Shown: positions 26,151 to 36,087 of the stretch, in pieces
How positions within the stretch are numbered: position 1 is the first letter of the stretch
How the letters are laid out: each line of letters starts with the position of its first letter
Assembly (NCBI GenBank): GCA_022575985.1
Contig: JAKSXM010000147.1
Coordinates: 17,394,001-17,458,000 of the forward strand
Source: Anagrus nilaparvatae
Taxonomy: Eukaryota > Arthropoda > Insecta > Hymenoptera > Mymaridae
DNA length: 64,000 nucleotides
Direction of reading: 5' to 3'
The notes under the pieces: model-generated
The model's input: the letters and a program-made list of their open reading frames with translations, nothing else
Told to the model about the DNA's origin: nothing
Database searches by the model: none
Translations under genes and position numbers: made by a program

Positions 26151-28320
26151 TTTTTATTAAATAAATCTATGGAAATTTCAAATATCAAAATATCAAAATA
26201 ATTTTAAAATTAAAAAATTGATTCAATTTCAATGAAAATATTTTAAATTTTATTAATGTTAATGATCCTATTTCAGTTAAACAAATACTTAATCAAATAT
26301 CAAACAAATAGAATAATTTTAAGAGACAATAACAAAACTTTATTAAATTTTAAATTCAAACTAAACTTAATCAATTTTGTTTCATTTTTTTAGAATTATT
26401 CTAATAAATAAATAAGTAATTGCAATAGGGTCATTAATTGAATCAATTTAACTTCAAGCTATAATTGAGTTAAAAAAAAAAAAAAATACTATAGTGCATT
26501 TATATTAATAAATATTATAAACAAAAATACTTTTGATAAATTTAAAATATAACAGCATTATGATTTATTTGAATAAACAATATGAATAATTAATCATATG
26601 AATTAAATCAAATAAACAATAATAATTAATTAAATCAAATAGAACAAATCATAAAACTGTATAATAGATATTTAGTATTATTTGTTTACTGTTCAATAAT
26701 AAGCACCATTAAAATTAATAAAAACGATAACAGATATTTGCCAAGATCAATTTTAATTAAACATATCCCTATTAATAAATTAATTAATTTTTTTAATAAT
26801 ATCAAATGAGATACCGCAATATAAATTATTACAAAGGCCAATAAAAAATTAATACTTATATTATGTGGGTTGATCATTACACATACACACACATACCAAA
26901 AAAAGAACAAACAAATAATTTACTTTAATTTTTACATTGAAATCTATTAATGTTTTAAACAAATAATTGAAATTATTATTAAATATCAAAAGAAAAATAA
27001 GAAACTATTTAAAGACAAATTTGTAAAATTTTAACTACATTTAAGTTTAATTTTAAGATTTAAATAAGTATGATAACTTCAAATAATTAGATAATTTTTC
27101 AAATAAATTGCAAGAATATGAAAGTTTTATTTTATAATAATAATAGATTTAAATTTACTAACATTAAATTAATTTTAAATTATCATTCACACAAACATAC
27201 GAATTTATAGAATTAAGCGCAGCACCGTTATTATGAATATAATTAATATATTATATATTGGTTATAATTTAATAAAAGAAAAAAATTTTTATTTACAAAA
27301 AAATCAAATATTATATAAAAAAAAATGTTACTTTAATAACGATGATAATTTCTGTTGATAATTCGCCCCTCTTTTTTGATTGGATATTAAATTATTTTAT
27401 TCAATATGGACGCCTTCTGAATTGCTTCCCTCTTATTAAAATTTTATAAACAATGACGATTCACATGACTAGTAATTTTTACAATGGACGCCTAGCTAAC
27501 TTCCTGGTTTTTAGAAAGAGGACGACGATCACATGGTTATATAACTTTTTCAAAATGGACGCCTTTTTTCAATAATGACGAAGTACTAACAAAGGTCACG
27601 AAGACAAAATTTTTACATGGAAAATGGTGGTCATGATGTCTACTTATTTTTTGACAATAACTTCTTTTTTTTTTATCTTCACTTTTATTATACGTATGTC
27701 TCTTATTTTAATTCTTGATAAAATTAATTTATAATAGTTATTTGTCACCATTATAAACTTTAAAATTTTGATTTTTTTTTTTTTTTTATTTTCAATGGCC
27801 ACTTCACAAAATGATTTTTCAAAAAGAAAAATTTATTTTTTAATTTTGATTTTACACAAAAATTTATTATTTTATAATTTCAATTATCACCATTAAAGTA
27901 GTTTCACTTTTAATTTTGAATTCATATTTTAAATCAAATTTTCAAACAGTTCTTATATTTTTTTGAATAAATCAAGAAGAACTCCATTTTTATACACCGC
28001 GTGGTCACTGATAAAACTCAATTCCTTTTTATTCGAGAATGGACCAAAATGTTTAGTGTGGACTGTAATTATTAAGGATAACTTGGTGTATAAATTTTAG
28101 AGAGCCAAAATAAATAACTTTTAACACAAATATTTGCAGTAAAATAATTAATTATATTTAAAAAAATTAATAATAATAAAAAGATTTACAAAAATATACT
28201 GCATACACGTCTGTATTATATGATGTAAGAGACGTGACTGAACACAAGAGCGCCGGTGAAGCTGACACTGCGAACGGTGCTAACGCATGCGCAATATTAT
28301 AACTTTTAAAAATACATACA
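26151..28320 (-). other. Probable 5' leader/LTR side of the BEL/Pao gag
   Basis: AT-rich DNA upstream (minus strand) of the gag. It includes three copies of ATGGACGCC at 27406, 27484 and 27555, and a long T-run near 27774. No clear LTR ends or tRNA primer site could be fixed. No gene was found. Confidence 0.35.
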
Positions 28321-28324
28321 TTAT

Positions 28325-28945
28325 ACACTCTCAAACAGGGTGTTTTTGCTATTTTTGAACTTTGAGCCTTCAAAGTACGTTTTTATACGCTTCTTGGGCC
28401 ACTAATCAAGAATTTCGACTTAATTTTCATAAATAATCAATATTTGAAATAGGTAAAAATACCCCTAATATAGTCATATCCTGGACGCTCAAAGCGCGAA
28501 AATAACAAAAGCACCCAAAGTATGGGTAGTTTGAGCTATTTTCAGGGTAAAATATTGATTATTTATGAAATAGAAGTCGAAATTCCTGATCAGTGGCCCA
28601 AAAAATGTATAAGAATGTACTATGGACGCTCAAAGTGCAAAAATAGCAAATACACCCATTTTAGAGGTATTTCTAGCTATTTTAAGGGTGAAATATTAAA
28701 TATTTATGAAAAAGGTGTCGAAATTTTATGGTGCAAAGCTGAGCTCTCAGAGTGTGAATATGTAAAAAAAAACTCTTTTTGGGGAGAAGTTTTGCAAATT
28801 TAAGAGCGAAGCCCCAATATCTCTGCCCATTGACTCCCATTTTCATGTCCAGCAACCCAAAAAAAAAACTATATTAGAGCAAATCAGGTGTCCGCCAGAA
28901 ATAATATACAACCAAAATACAACCAAACCCGTATTTTGACTGGAG
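28325..28945. repeat. Family B foldback-type repeat, copy at 28 kb
   Basis: Family B boxes occur in both orientations: TCAAGAATTTCGACTT near 28407 and AAGTCGAAATTCCTGATCAG near 28572. The right end is CCGTATTTTGACTGGAGTA, identical to the right end of the 11017-11895 element, and is followed by a C-run. The copy is degraded. Confidence 0.6.
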
Positions 28946-28964
28946 TACCGACCCCCCCCCCCCA

Positions 28965-29867
28965 TCTACCTTTTGAGGGTAGTAAATAGGGCTAAAATGA
29001 ATGCGATCTCAATGTACACGAAGGTTACTTAAATTTACATAAAAAATATTATTTTCAAACATTTGTCCATAAAATTGGATACTTTTTTCATTGATTTTTC
29101 CAAACATTTCCTAATAATGCCTGACTTAACCCTTTGACCCTCGTATTTAGCGTATATTTAAGGGTTGTAGAAACATGAAATTTTACTGTAGGGATGAACT
29201 TTTTAGCCACTTATCTATAAGGGATTATATTTATTTTTGCTCATTTCCAAAACTCTTCGCCCCGGCGTTAATGAGTTAACATTATTATAGATATTTAGTG
29301 TGATAACTGCAATGTACATTCAAATATATTTTTGTTGATCCTGTACGTATAAGTTATCTGTTCAAATAATGGTGCATGTTATCCTTTCTGTTGTAAAGTT
29401 TTGAATTGTAACTGTTCTAACGTTAAAGTAATAAATGAAAATCATTATTTGTATAAAGTATTGAAAAAATATACACTTTATAGATGCTTATAAAAAATAA
29501 AAACTGCTGAATAGCAATTATTTGAGATGAATTAGCAAAATCTTCGGGTTTTGGGTCGAGCCTAGTGAAAAAAAGTAATTGCGGGTTAATAGACTTTAAA
29601 TCTTATGTTAAAAGGCCTGACTACAAAATTGAGATCGTGCTTCTCTCTATCCGTATGTCAGTATTGTAAAATATATGATCTCATAATAGTTATTATTTTA
29701 TGTAGAATTCGCGAATAAAATGTATTTTTATGTTATTACTAACCGTAAAAAATTTCACAAATTAATTGTATTGTAAATGGTAAATAATTTATTAAATAAT
29801 CAATTTTATTAAAAAATAAATGAATACTTAATTAAGAAAATGAATTTAATTATTTTATATAGGTAAA
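28965..29867. other. Intergenic DNA left of the Polinton
   Basis: A diverged TTAACCCTTTGACCCTCG ... GGCGTTAATGAGTTAA unit at about 29133-29279 resembles the piggyBac-type MITE ends. I see no gene up to the Polinton target duplication at 29868. Confidence 0.4.
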
Positions 29868-29873
29868 CTTTAA
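29868..29873. repeat. Polinton target-site duplication, left copy
   Basis: CTTTAA directly precedes the left terminus and is repeated after the right terminus at 49727-49732. A 6-bp duplication is the Polinton integrase signature. Confidence 0.9.
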
Positions 29874-30165
29874 TGTAGTATAATAGTCACTATGAGCCAA
29901 GAGACAAAAAAACCTTGGAAAAAAAAACCTTGATATTAATTCAATTATACATACCGGAAATAACCTTGGTATAGTTATGTTATTTAGTTATGAAAGTATC
30001 AGTCAGCAAAAAATCAGCAAATTTATTGTTACATATAAGAACATTTTTTTAAAGACGTTTTTATCTTGAAATGATATAAGATATGTGGAGATAAATAATA
30101 TATTTTTTTGTTTTTTAAATGTGGGTTATTTTAATCTTAAACGATTAAATTATTATTGAATTTCT
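29874..30165 (+). repeat. Left terminal inverted repeat
   Basis: It is complementary to 49726-49405. The outer ~100 bp differ only by the first base and a small indel (29935-29945), and inner parts diverge by indels. Landmarks are GAGCCAAGAGAC, CATACCGGAAATAACCTTGG and AGTATCAGTCAGCAAAAAATC. Confidence 0.9.
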
Positions 30166-30900
30166 AAAAAATAGACGTTAAAATAATTGTTTAAAATGAA
30201 TTAAAAAATATTATAAAATTAATAAATTAATTGAGAGAGATATAGTTATAAAAGTATCAGTCAGCAAAAGAAATAAACAATCAGTAGATTTATTGTATAT
30301 TTTGTACGGTAGGCTAGGAATAAAGTTTTTATCTTGAAATGACATAAGATATGTGGAGATAAATAATATATTTTTTTGTTTTTTAAATAAGGGCTATTTT
30401 AATCTTAACTATGAAATACATATATATAAACGATTAAATTATTATTGAATTGGTAAAAAATAGACGTTAAAATAATTGTTAAAAATTAATTAAAAAATAT
30501 TTATTTCGAGAAATACTTACTCCTCCGAGCTCTGGGTTCGAAACACATTAAACTAGATGACAATCAGCAGATTTATTGTAACATATATGAAGTACTTAAT
30601 AAAATTTTTATCAGGAAATGATATATGGAGATAAATAAAAAATTTTTATTTTTTAATATTTTTTTTATTTTTTTTAAATATATTTTTAACTTTGAAATAT
30701 TAGGTACACCAAAAATTTTTTTTTTAAATTATTATCTATTTAATATTAAGATTTATATTTAAATTTAAAAAATTTTGTATATTACATGATATTTGAAACA
30801 ACTTATCTTTAAAAAATGTATTTTAATTTAAACTTATATTTTTTAACCTTACAGTACAAAAAAACTCTTACACTAATAACTTAAACTAAAATTTTTTAAA
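30166..30900 (+). repeat. Left subterminal region with reiterated TIR segments
   Basis: Parts of the terminal repeat recur in direct orientation at about 30236-30480 (AGTATCAGTCAGCAAAAG, TGTGGAGATAAATAATATAT) and again, shorter, near 30552-30640 (CAGCAGATTTATTGTAACAT, GGAGATAAATAAAAAATTTT). No gene is present. Repeated subterminal motifs may bind the integrase or replication proteins; that is inference. Confidence 0.7.
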
Positions 30901-30916
30901 AACTGTTTATTTGTAT

Positions 30917-31294
30917 CTAATCCACCACTATTATGTCCTCGTCACTATCCGACCCTTCATGCGGGTCGGGACTTGTTAACCCTTCATGCGGGTCGCTACT
31001 GTTATCGAAGGATGCGGGCGAGAATGGTAGCCCGCTGGAAGACACTTCGTTGTATTGTACTTTCTGGCTTTTATAAATGACCCGCCACTTCCTGAATAAT
31101 GAAGTGGCGGTAGTACTGATGTTTTCGTTTTCATGCCGCCTTAATTCGTAGACTGGCACCCATATTTCGGTTTCTTCCAATATATCTATATTCATAGGTA
31201 TACCATCTAGAATACCTAGTAACCTCATTATTGTTTCAGGAGTTGACTGTGAATTCCTTAACGTGGTCTTAATCCTGTTTATGTTGTCAGTCAT
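30917..31294 (-). CDS. TFIIS N-terminal (LW)-domain protein with acidic SIM-like tail
   Basis: 125 aa. Residues ~7-78 follow the LW/TFIIS-N pattern of a helical bundle: RLLGILDGIPMNIDILEET, then VYELRRHENENIS and ATSLFRKWRVI, matching the family sequence order L..L..IPvt..iL.eT.i...v..LrkHe...i...A..l..kWk. In TFIIS, elongin A, IWS1 and Mediator 26 this domain binds transcription-elongation partners. After a Ser/Pro linker with a duplicated DPHEG, the protein ends SDSDEDIIVVD, an acidic-hydrophobic stretch like a SUMO-interacting motif. The gene lies inside the Polinton on the strand opposite to the core genes. It lacks the TFIIS zinc ribbon, so a cleavage-factor role is unlikely; modulation of host transcription is inference. 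Confidence 0.7.
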   Translation of the reverse strand: MTDNINRIKTTLRNSQSTPETIMRLLGILDGIPMNIDILEETEIWVPVYELRRHENENISTTATSLFRKWRVIYKSQKVQYNEVSSSGLPFSPASFDNSSDPHEGLTSPDPHEGSDSDEDIIVVD

Positions 31295-31331
31295 TTTTTT
31301 TCTTTTTTTTTTTTTTTTAAGTTAAAGTTTA

Positions 31332-31592
31332 TTAATCTAACTCTACCACTTCTTTAAAATAGGTTAACGCTGCTAAAATCTGCGGTAGGCAGATTAAACA
31401 GTCTTGAACCTTTTTGGTTGCTTTGCTAACTTTTTTGGATTTTTTTTTTCTTTTTTTTAAAATTTTCACGACTCTTTCAAGATTTTTTGACCTATCTTTA
31501 TCACAATTCTTTTCACTTTCTTCACTTATTTTTTCACTTTCATTCGCGAACTTTATTATTTCATCCAAGATGAATTCGTGTAAATCTGTCAT
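31332..31592 (-). CDS. Small lysine-rich protein, unknown
   Basis: 86 aa, 37 nt upstream of the LW-domain gene on the same strand, and both start MTD, so the two may share a transcript. It has an acidic helical N-terminal part (FILDEIIKFANESEKISEE), a strongly basic centre (KILKKRKKKSKKVSK, nuclear-localisation-like) and a hydrophobic C-terminal helix (CLICLPQILAALTYF). The family is not recognised. The A/T-rich repeats in the basic part mean the frame could be partly fortuitous, but the pairing and length favour a gene. Confidence 0.5.
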   Translation of the reverse strand: MTDLHEFILDEIIKFANESEKISEESEKNCDKDRSKNLERVVKILKKRKKKSKKVSKATKKVQDCLICLPQILAALTYFKEVVELD

Positions 31593-32034
31593 TACTTTGT
31601 TGTGGATGATTCTACGATTTAATTGAGACTAAAATATTTACATGTGATATGGGATGTTCTTAGCTTGTAAATTAAACAATCTTGTCCAGGGATATTATGT
31701 TTTATATAAAAAATTTGCTAGCTATGTTTTTTTTATTTATAATTGTAATATTGCCTTGTAAATATTTTGCGTATGCATCCAGTAATTAGATATTTAGAAA
31801 ATGTACTCTTGTAAGCTTGTAAGCATAAAGAGAGTTATTTTTTATTGTTTTAAAAAATCTGCTGATTGTTTTTTAATGAATAAATTTTTTTAAATAAATA
31901 AAAATTTATAATTAGAACAAATCATACCTTGAAATTCTAGGATGTTTATAGTTAATCAATGACACCAAAAATACCATGACTTATAAATTACACAGTTTGA
32001 AAATATTTAGTTAGTTACCGTTTAATATTCATTA

Positions 32035-32400
32035 ATGGTTGATCTTTTTTATTTTTGTGAAAAAATGTCACCCAAAAATTTATTATTGAAAATTTTTAGA
32101 ATTTTATCGAGAATTGCTTATAGCAGAGAACCTAGCTTTCGTAAAATTTGTGATTCAAAGTGGCGTGCTAAAATAATTAATAAATCCCCAGAATTTATTT
32201 TAAGAAAAATGAAATTAATTTTGATTCATTGTACTTACTCTACATTACGTGTAATTTGTAAAAGACTAAGTTTAAGTGAATTTGATAATGATCAAGTAAT
32301 TATACTTATTGGTGATATTTTGAAAATAAGAGGACAAAATAATCTTCAGTGTTTTAAATCTTTTATGAGAAAATACGAGTCAAGAATACGTGAGTCTTAA
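32035..32400 (+). CDS. Small basic protein, unknown
   Basis: 121 aa (or 111 aa from the ATG at 32065). Helix-rich and basic, with KIFRILSRIAYSREPSFRK, ILRKMKLILIHCTYSTLRV and a C-terminal RKYESRIRES. No motif is recognised. It is divergent from the minus-strand pair across about 440 bp, which would hold both promoters. Its length is well above chance for this base composition, and it sits in the variable left arm of the Polinton. Confidence 0.5.
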   Translation: MVDLFYFCEKMSPKNLLLKIFRILSRIAYSREPSFRKICDSKWRAKIINKSPEFILRKMKLILIHCTYSTLRVICKRLSLSEFDNDQVIILIGDILKIRGQNNLQCFKSFMRKYESRIRES

Positions 32401-32493
32401 AAATAAAAAAAAATTATTCAGTGTTATTTAAAAAAAAAAAAAAAAAATTTTTAATGAATCCTAGAGTTCGTGGATGATTTCAATGATGCATTT

Positions 32494-32747
32494 ATGGACA
32501 TCCAGGTACCGGACGTTGGAGATTCATTTGGTAAAGTTTGTTTACTACTATTCTGTACGGAATTATAATTTTTTTTTCATGTAAATTTTTTATATCAGAT
32601 GTCCTACAAATAGTTAATGTCCGCCTGGTTACTAATATTAAAGCCCGCTTACCTACTAATTTTGATCAGGTTGCTAGAAATTTATTTGAGTTGAATCTTT
32701 TAAACCTTTTGGAAATTGTTGTCATTTTTGGTAGTTATGTGATCTAA
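32494..32747 (+). CDS. Possible two-exon small protein with a duplicated 3' exon
   Basis: ATG at 32494 opens an exon to 32530, followed by GGTAAAG. The TATATCAG acceptor at 32598 resumes in phase and runs to TAA at 32745-32747, about 61 aa in all. The intron end plus the second exon is duplicated at 32935-33066, with its own ATATCAG acceptor and a different downstream continuation. The evidence is only phase agreement and the duplication; the protein is unrecognised. Confidence 0.3.
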
Positions 32748-32934
32748 TTTTTTAATTAAACCAAAATTTGGAAAAAAAGTTATCAGGTGAAATTTTCGGG
32801 ATTTTTTGAAATTGAAAAATTTTTTTGTTGAAAATTTGGTGGTTTTTTTTTTGACGATAGAGGTCGTTTACCTTCTTTTTTTTTTTAATATTCGGTTGCT
32901 CTTTTATGGATTCGGGGAAATTTTTTGAATTATG

Positions 32935-33066
32935 GTACTATCACTATTCTGTGCGGAATTATAATTTTTTTCATGTAAATTTTTTATATCAGATATCCGA
33001 CAAATAGTTAATGTCCGTCTGGGTACTAATATTAAAGCCTGCCTTCCTACTAATTTTGATAAGGTT
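32935..33066 (+). repeat. Duplicated intron end and exon
   Basis: Direct copy of 32541-32672 (CTATTCTGTGCGGAATTATA, CAAATAGTTAATGTCCGTCT, CCTACTAATTTTGATAAGG), about 90% identical and 394 bp downstream of the first. Confidence 0.8.
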
Positions 33067-33095
33067 AATGCATACCTGACTACTATAAAAAATTG

Positions 33096-33600
33096 TACCT
33101 TATTTAAATCAAAACTAATGATCCTCTCGATTCAGCCTCGGCATATGGTTACCGTCTATTCTTATACATATTTTTCGGATAAAAGGTTTTAAAATTAGTA
33201 CCTTTTTTAAAATTATTTTTACATTGCAAAGCTATATTATAAATTAACCTTTTTTTAGGCACGATCACTCTATATTGTCAAATATGAAGATAAAATTGTA
33301 CCTTATTTAAATTATTCTCTCTTGACAAATTAATGATCCTCTCGATTCAGCCTCGGCATATGGTTACCGTCTATTCTTATACATATTTTTCGGATAAAAG
33401 GTTTTAAAATTAGTACCTTTTTTAAAATTATTTTTACATTGCAAAGCTATATTATAAATTAACCTTTTTTTTAGGCACGATCACTCTATATTGTCCAATA
33501 TGAAGATAAAATTGTACCTTATTTAAATTATTCTCTCCTGACAAGGTTTTATTTAAAAAGAACATATTTTAGGTACGATCACCCGATATTGTCAAATATT
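33096..33600 (+). repeat. ~215-bp tandem repeat, two full copies plus a partial third
   Basis: Units contain TAATGATCCTCTCGATTCAG (33116 and 33331), TACCGTCTATTCTTATACAT and TTAGGCACGATCACTCTATA. The last box also occurs, reverse-complemented, four times in the right arm (near 48115, 48225, 49265 and 49365), so it is a subterminal motif shared by both arms. Confidence 0.85.
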
Positions 33601-33697
33601 GAACATAAATAGTGTCTTTTTTAGTTTTTCAACACCTGATCCTATCTGATGTAAAATTTATAATGAATAACTTTATGTTGATATTTGTAGAAATTTA

Positions 33698-35181
33698 ATG
33701 AAAAAACTAATTCTAGATCACGTTGGTTGTAATTTTGGTGAACCTGGATCTACATGTCGTAGTAGTGACTGTGATAATTATGAAAATATAACAAAAAGTT
33801 CAGTCGTTGGCGTTGATAATTTGGAGATGATAAACGACAAGGCTTTGGAAAACAATAAATCACAAGAAAAGGCATTAAACAAAACCGGTAAATTTATTTT
33901 TAAGAGTATTTATTACTTTTTGACGAATTGATATGAAAATTTAATTTTAAAAAAATCTAGAACTCCTCAAATTAAGTTACGTCGGTACGGTTTATGAAAA
34001 TCCACAAGCAGGTTGCAGTAAATACAATGATAATCAAGTAACTGAACCTGACAACGTCGATGCTCATAATATCGTAAACCTTATACCTGCTAGGGTTTTT
34101 GAAGATTATCCATTCTTACTTTATTTACCATTATCTGGCGATGAAAATAACAGCTTTGATCCAGCAGATATGAGCTTATCAGGTAATAAATTTTTAAATG
34201 TTTTTTTTCTTTTTTTTCATTCTAAAAGAAAGTAAATGTCTTTCAGTGCAGCATGGTCATGGCTCTGGAAATCTTGATCTTTTGGGAGTAGAAAATAATA
34301 GCCGATTAACTATAATAAGTAAAATTGTACGTAGGTATAAGCGATTCAACCTGACAGGTCGTGAAATTTGTGTTAAATTGAAAAAACCGCCGACAGACGA
34401 GAACGATATCGAAACTTGGTTTGAAAATTGTATGAAAGAGTTACACGACTTGGTAATAAAAGATTCTTTACCAAATGACTATATAGGATTTGAAATACGT
34501 TCGGAAAAATTAAATAAACCTCTTTGGTTATCTTTTCGTCCGGCGGCTAGATTTAATCTTTACGATATAATAACTATGATTGAAAGCGTGGCTCAGAGCT
34601 CAACAAGTTTTGACATTAACGACGGAGGTTTGAATATTTTAACCGCTATTGTTCGTGTACCTTCAGGTAGGGGTAGGGTACCATTGACTTCACTGAGTTT
34701 GTTCGATGTGAACAAAAGATCAATTCTAAGAATAAAAGGTGACAAATCGTGTTTTTCGAGATCTCTTTGTACGGCTTTAGTACATGCAAAGAGAGGTCAA
34801 TTGAGAAGCGGCGTTTTACACGAAAATTGGAAAAAAATAAGTAAAGGAGGCAATTTGCAGAAACTTGCAGCCAGACAATTAGAGCGCGATGCTGGCGTAA
34901 ATATTCCTGATGCCGGTTGCGGCTTAAATGAGATTCATCAATTTCAAATTTATTTAGCTCACCAGGGTGTATGCATCGTTGTCTATGACGATATAAATTT
35001 CGGTAAGGGTGAGTTACCAATTTATGACGGTGAGAGATACGTTTTGGATAGTGATTCGGAAATTTTTTATATACTTAGAATTATGTACTTTGTGCGTACA
35101 AATCATTATAGACCAATTTTAAATCTTAACGCAGCAGCGGGTTCGAGATTATATTGTGTACCTTGTAATAAAAACTTATGA
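33698..35181 (+). CDS. pPolB: Polinton DNA polymerase B, 5' exons
   Basis: Inferred exons are 33698-33887, 33961-34182 and 34247-~35181, joined by GT..AG introns with matching phase (donors GGTAAA and GGTAAT; acceptors TCTAG and TTTCAG). The first two are low-complexity and acidic. The third carries the region that precedes the exonuclease domain in Polinton polymerases: CFSRSLCTALVHAKRG, GCGLNEIHQFQIYLAHQG, IYDGERYV and LYCVPCNKN, the first half of a zinc-binding Cys pair. The frame stops at TGA 35179-35181 and the second half of the same module resumes at 36088 after a minisatellite. Either the gap is an intron using an earlier donor (such as CTT|GTAATA near 35163) or the gene is broken by repeat expansion. 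Confidence 0.75.
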
Positions 35182-35284
35182 CCGGTTTGTGTAACTACAC
35201 AACCAACGAGCATGGAACATGTTCACTAATAACTAACACTGATAATAAAGTATCTATTCTGTTCATAATATCAATATTTATATC

Positions 35285-36030
35285 CAAGTATTCTGCACTA
35301 AAGTTCTTTAGAGACTTCTGCACCAATGGTCCCTAAGTACTTCTGCACCAAAGGTCTTTAGGGACTTCTGCACCATAGGTCCCTAGGTACTTCTGAACCA
35401 ATGCTCCCTAGGTACTTCGGCACCAAAGGTCTTTAGAGACTTCTGCACCCTAGGTACTTCTGCACCAAAGGTCTTTAGGGACTTCTGCACCATAGGTCCC
35501 TAGGTACTTTTACACAAATGCTTCCTAAGTACTTCTGTACCAAAGGTTTTTAGGTACTTCTGCACCAAAGGTCTTTAGGTACTTCTCCACCAAAGGTCTT
35601 TAGGGACTTCTGCACCAATGCTCCCTAAGTACTTCTGCACCAAAGGTCTTTAGGGACTTCTGCACCATTGGTCCCTAGGTACTTCTACACCAATGCTTCC
35701 TAAGCACTTCTGCACCAAAGGTCTTTAGAGACTTCTGCACCATAGGTCCCTAGGTACTTCTGCACCAAAGGTCTTTAGGGACTCCTGCACCAATGCTCCC
35801 TAAGTACTTCTGTACCAAAGGTCTTTAGGGGCTTCTGCACCATAGGTCCCTAGGTACTTCTGCACTAATGCTCCCTAAGTACTTCTGCACCAAAGGTCCC
35901 TAAATCGAAAATATACTAAGTCCCATTTGACCCCCCCCCTTAAAAAGGACAAATTTGACCCCCCCCCTTAAAAAGGACATATTTGACCCCCCCCCCCCTT
36001 AAAAAGGACAAATTTGACCCCCCCCTTAAT
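35285..36030 (+). repeat. Minisatellite (25-bp units) plus C-run 27-bp repeats inside the polymerase gene
   Basis: 35285-35905 is built of units like ACTTCTGCACCAAAGGTCTT TAGGG alternating with CATAGGTCCCTAGGT variants, giving a 50-bp higher-order period. 35927-36030 has four units of TTTGA, C(7-13), TTAAAAAGGACA. There is no open frame through the array. Confidence 0.95.
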
Positions 36031-36087
36031 TTTCCAGTTTTGAAGTACCCCCTCCCTATAAACATGTTCCATGTTAAAAATATTCAG

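Noticed and set aside
34646..35020. Minus-strand 124-codon frame opposite the polymerase
   Set aside because: Opposite conserved polymerase coding; no motif.
35285..35905. CRISPR-like array
   Set aside because: Units are contiguous and near-identical with no unique spacers; it is a minisatellite in eukaryotic DNA.
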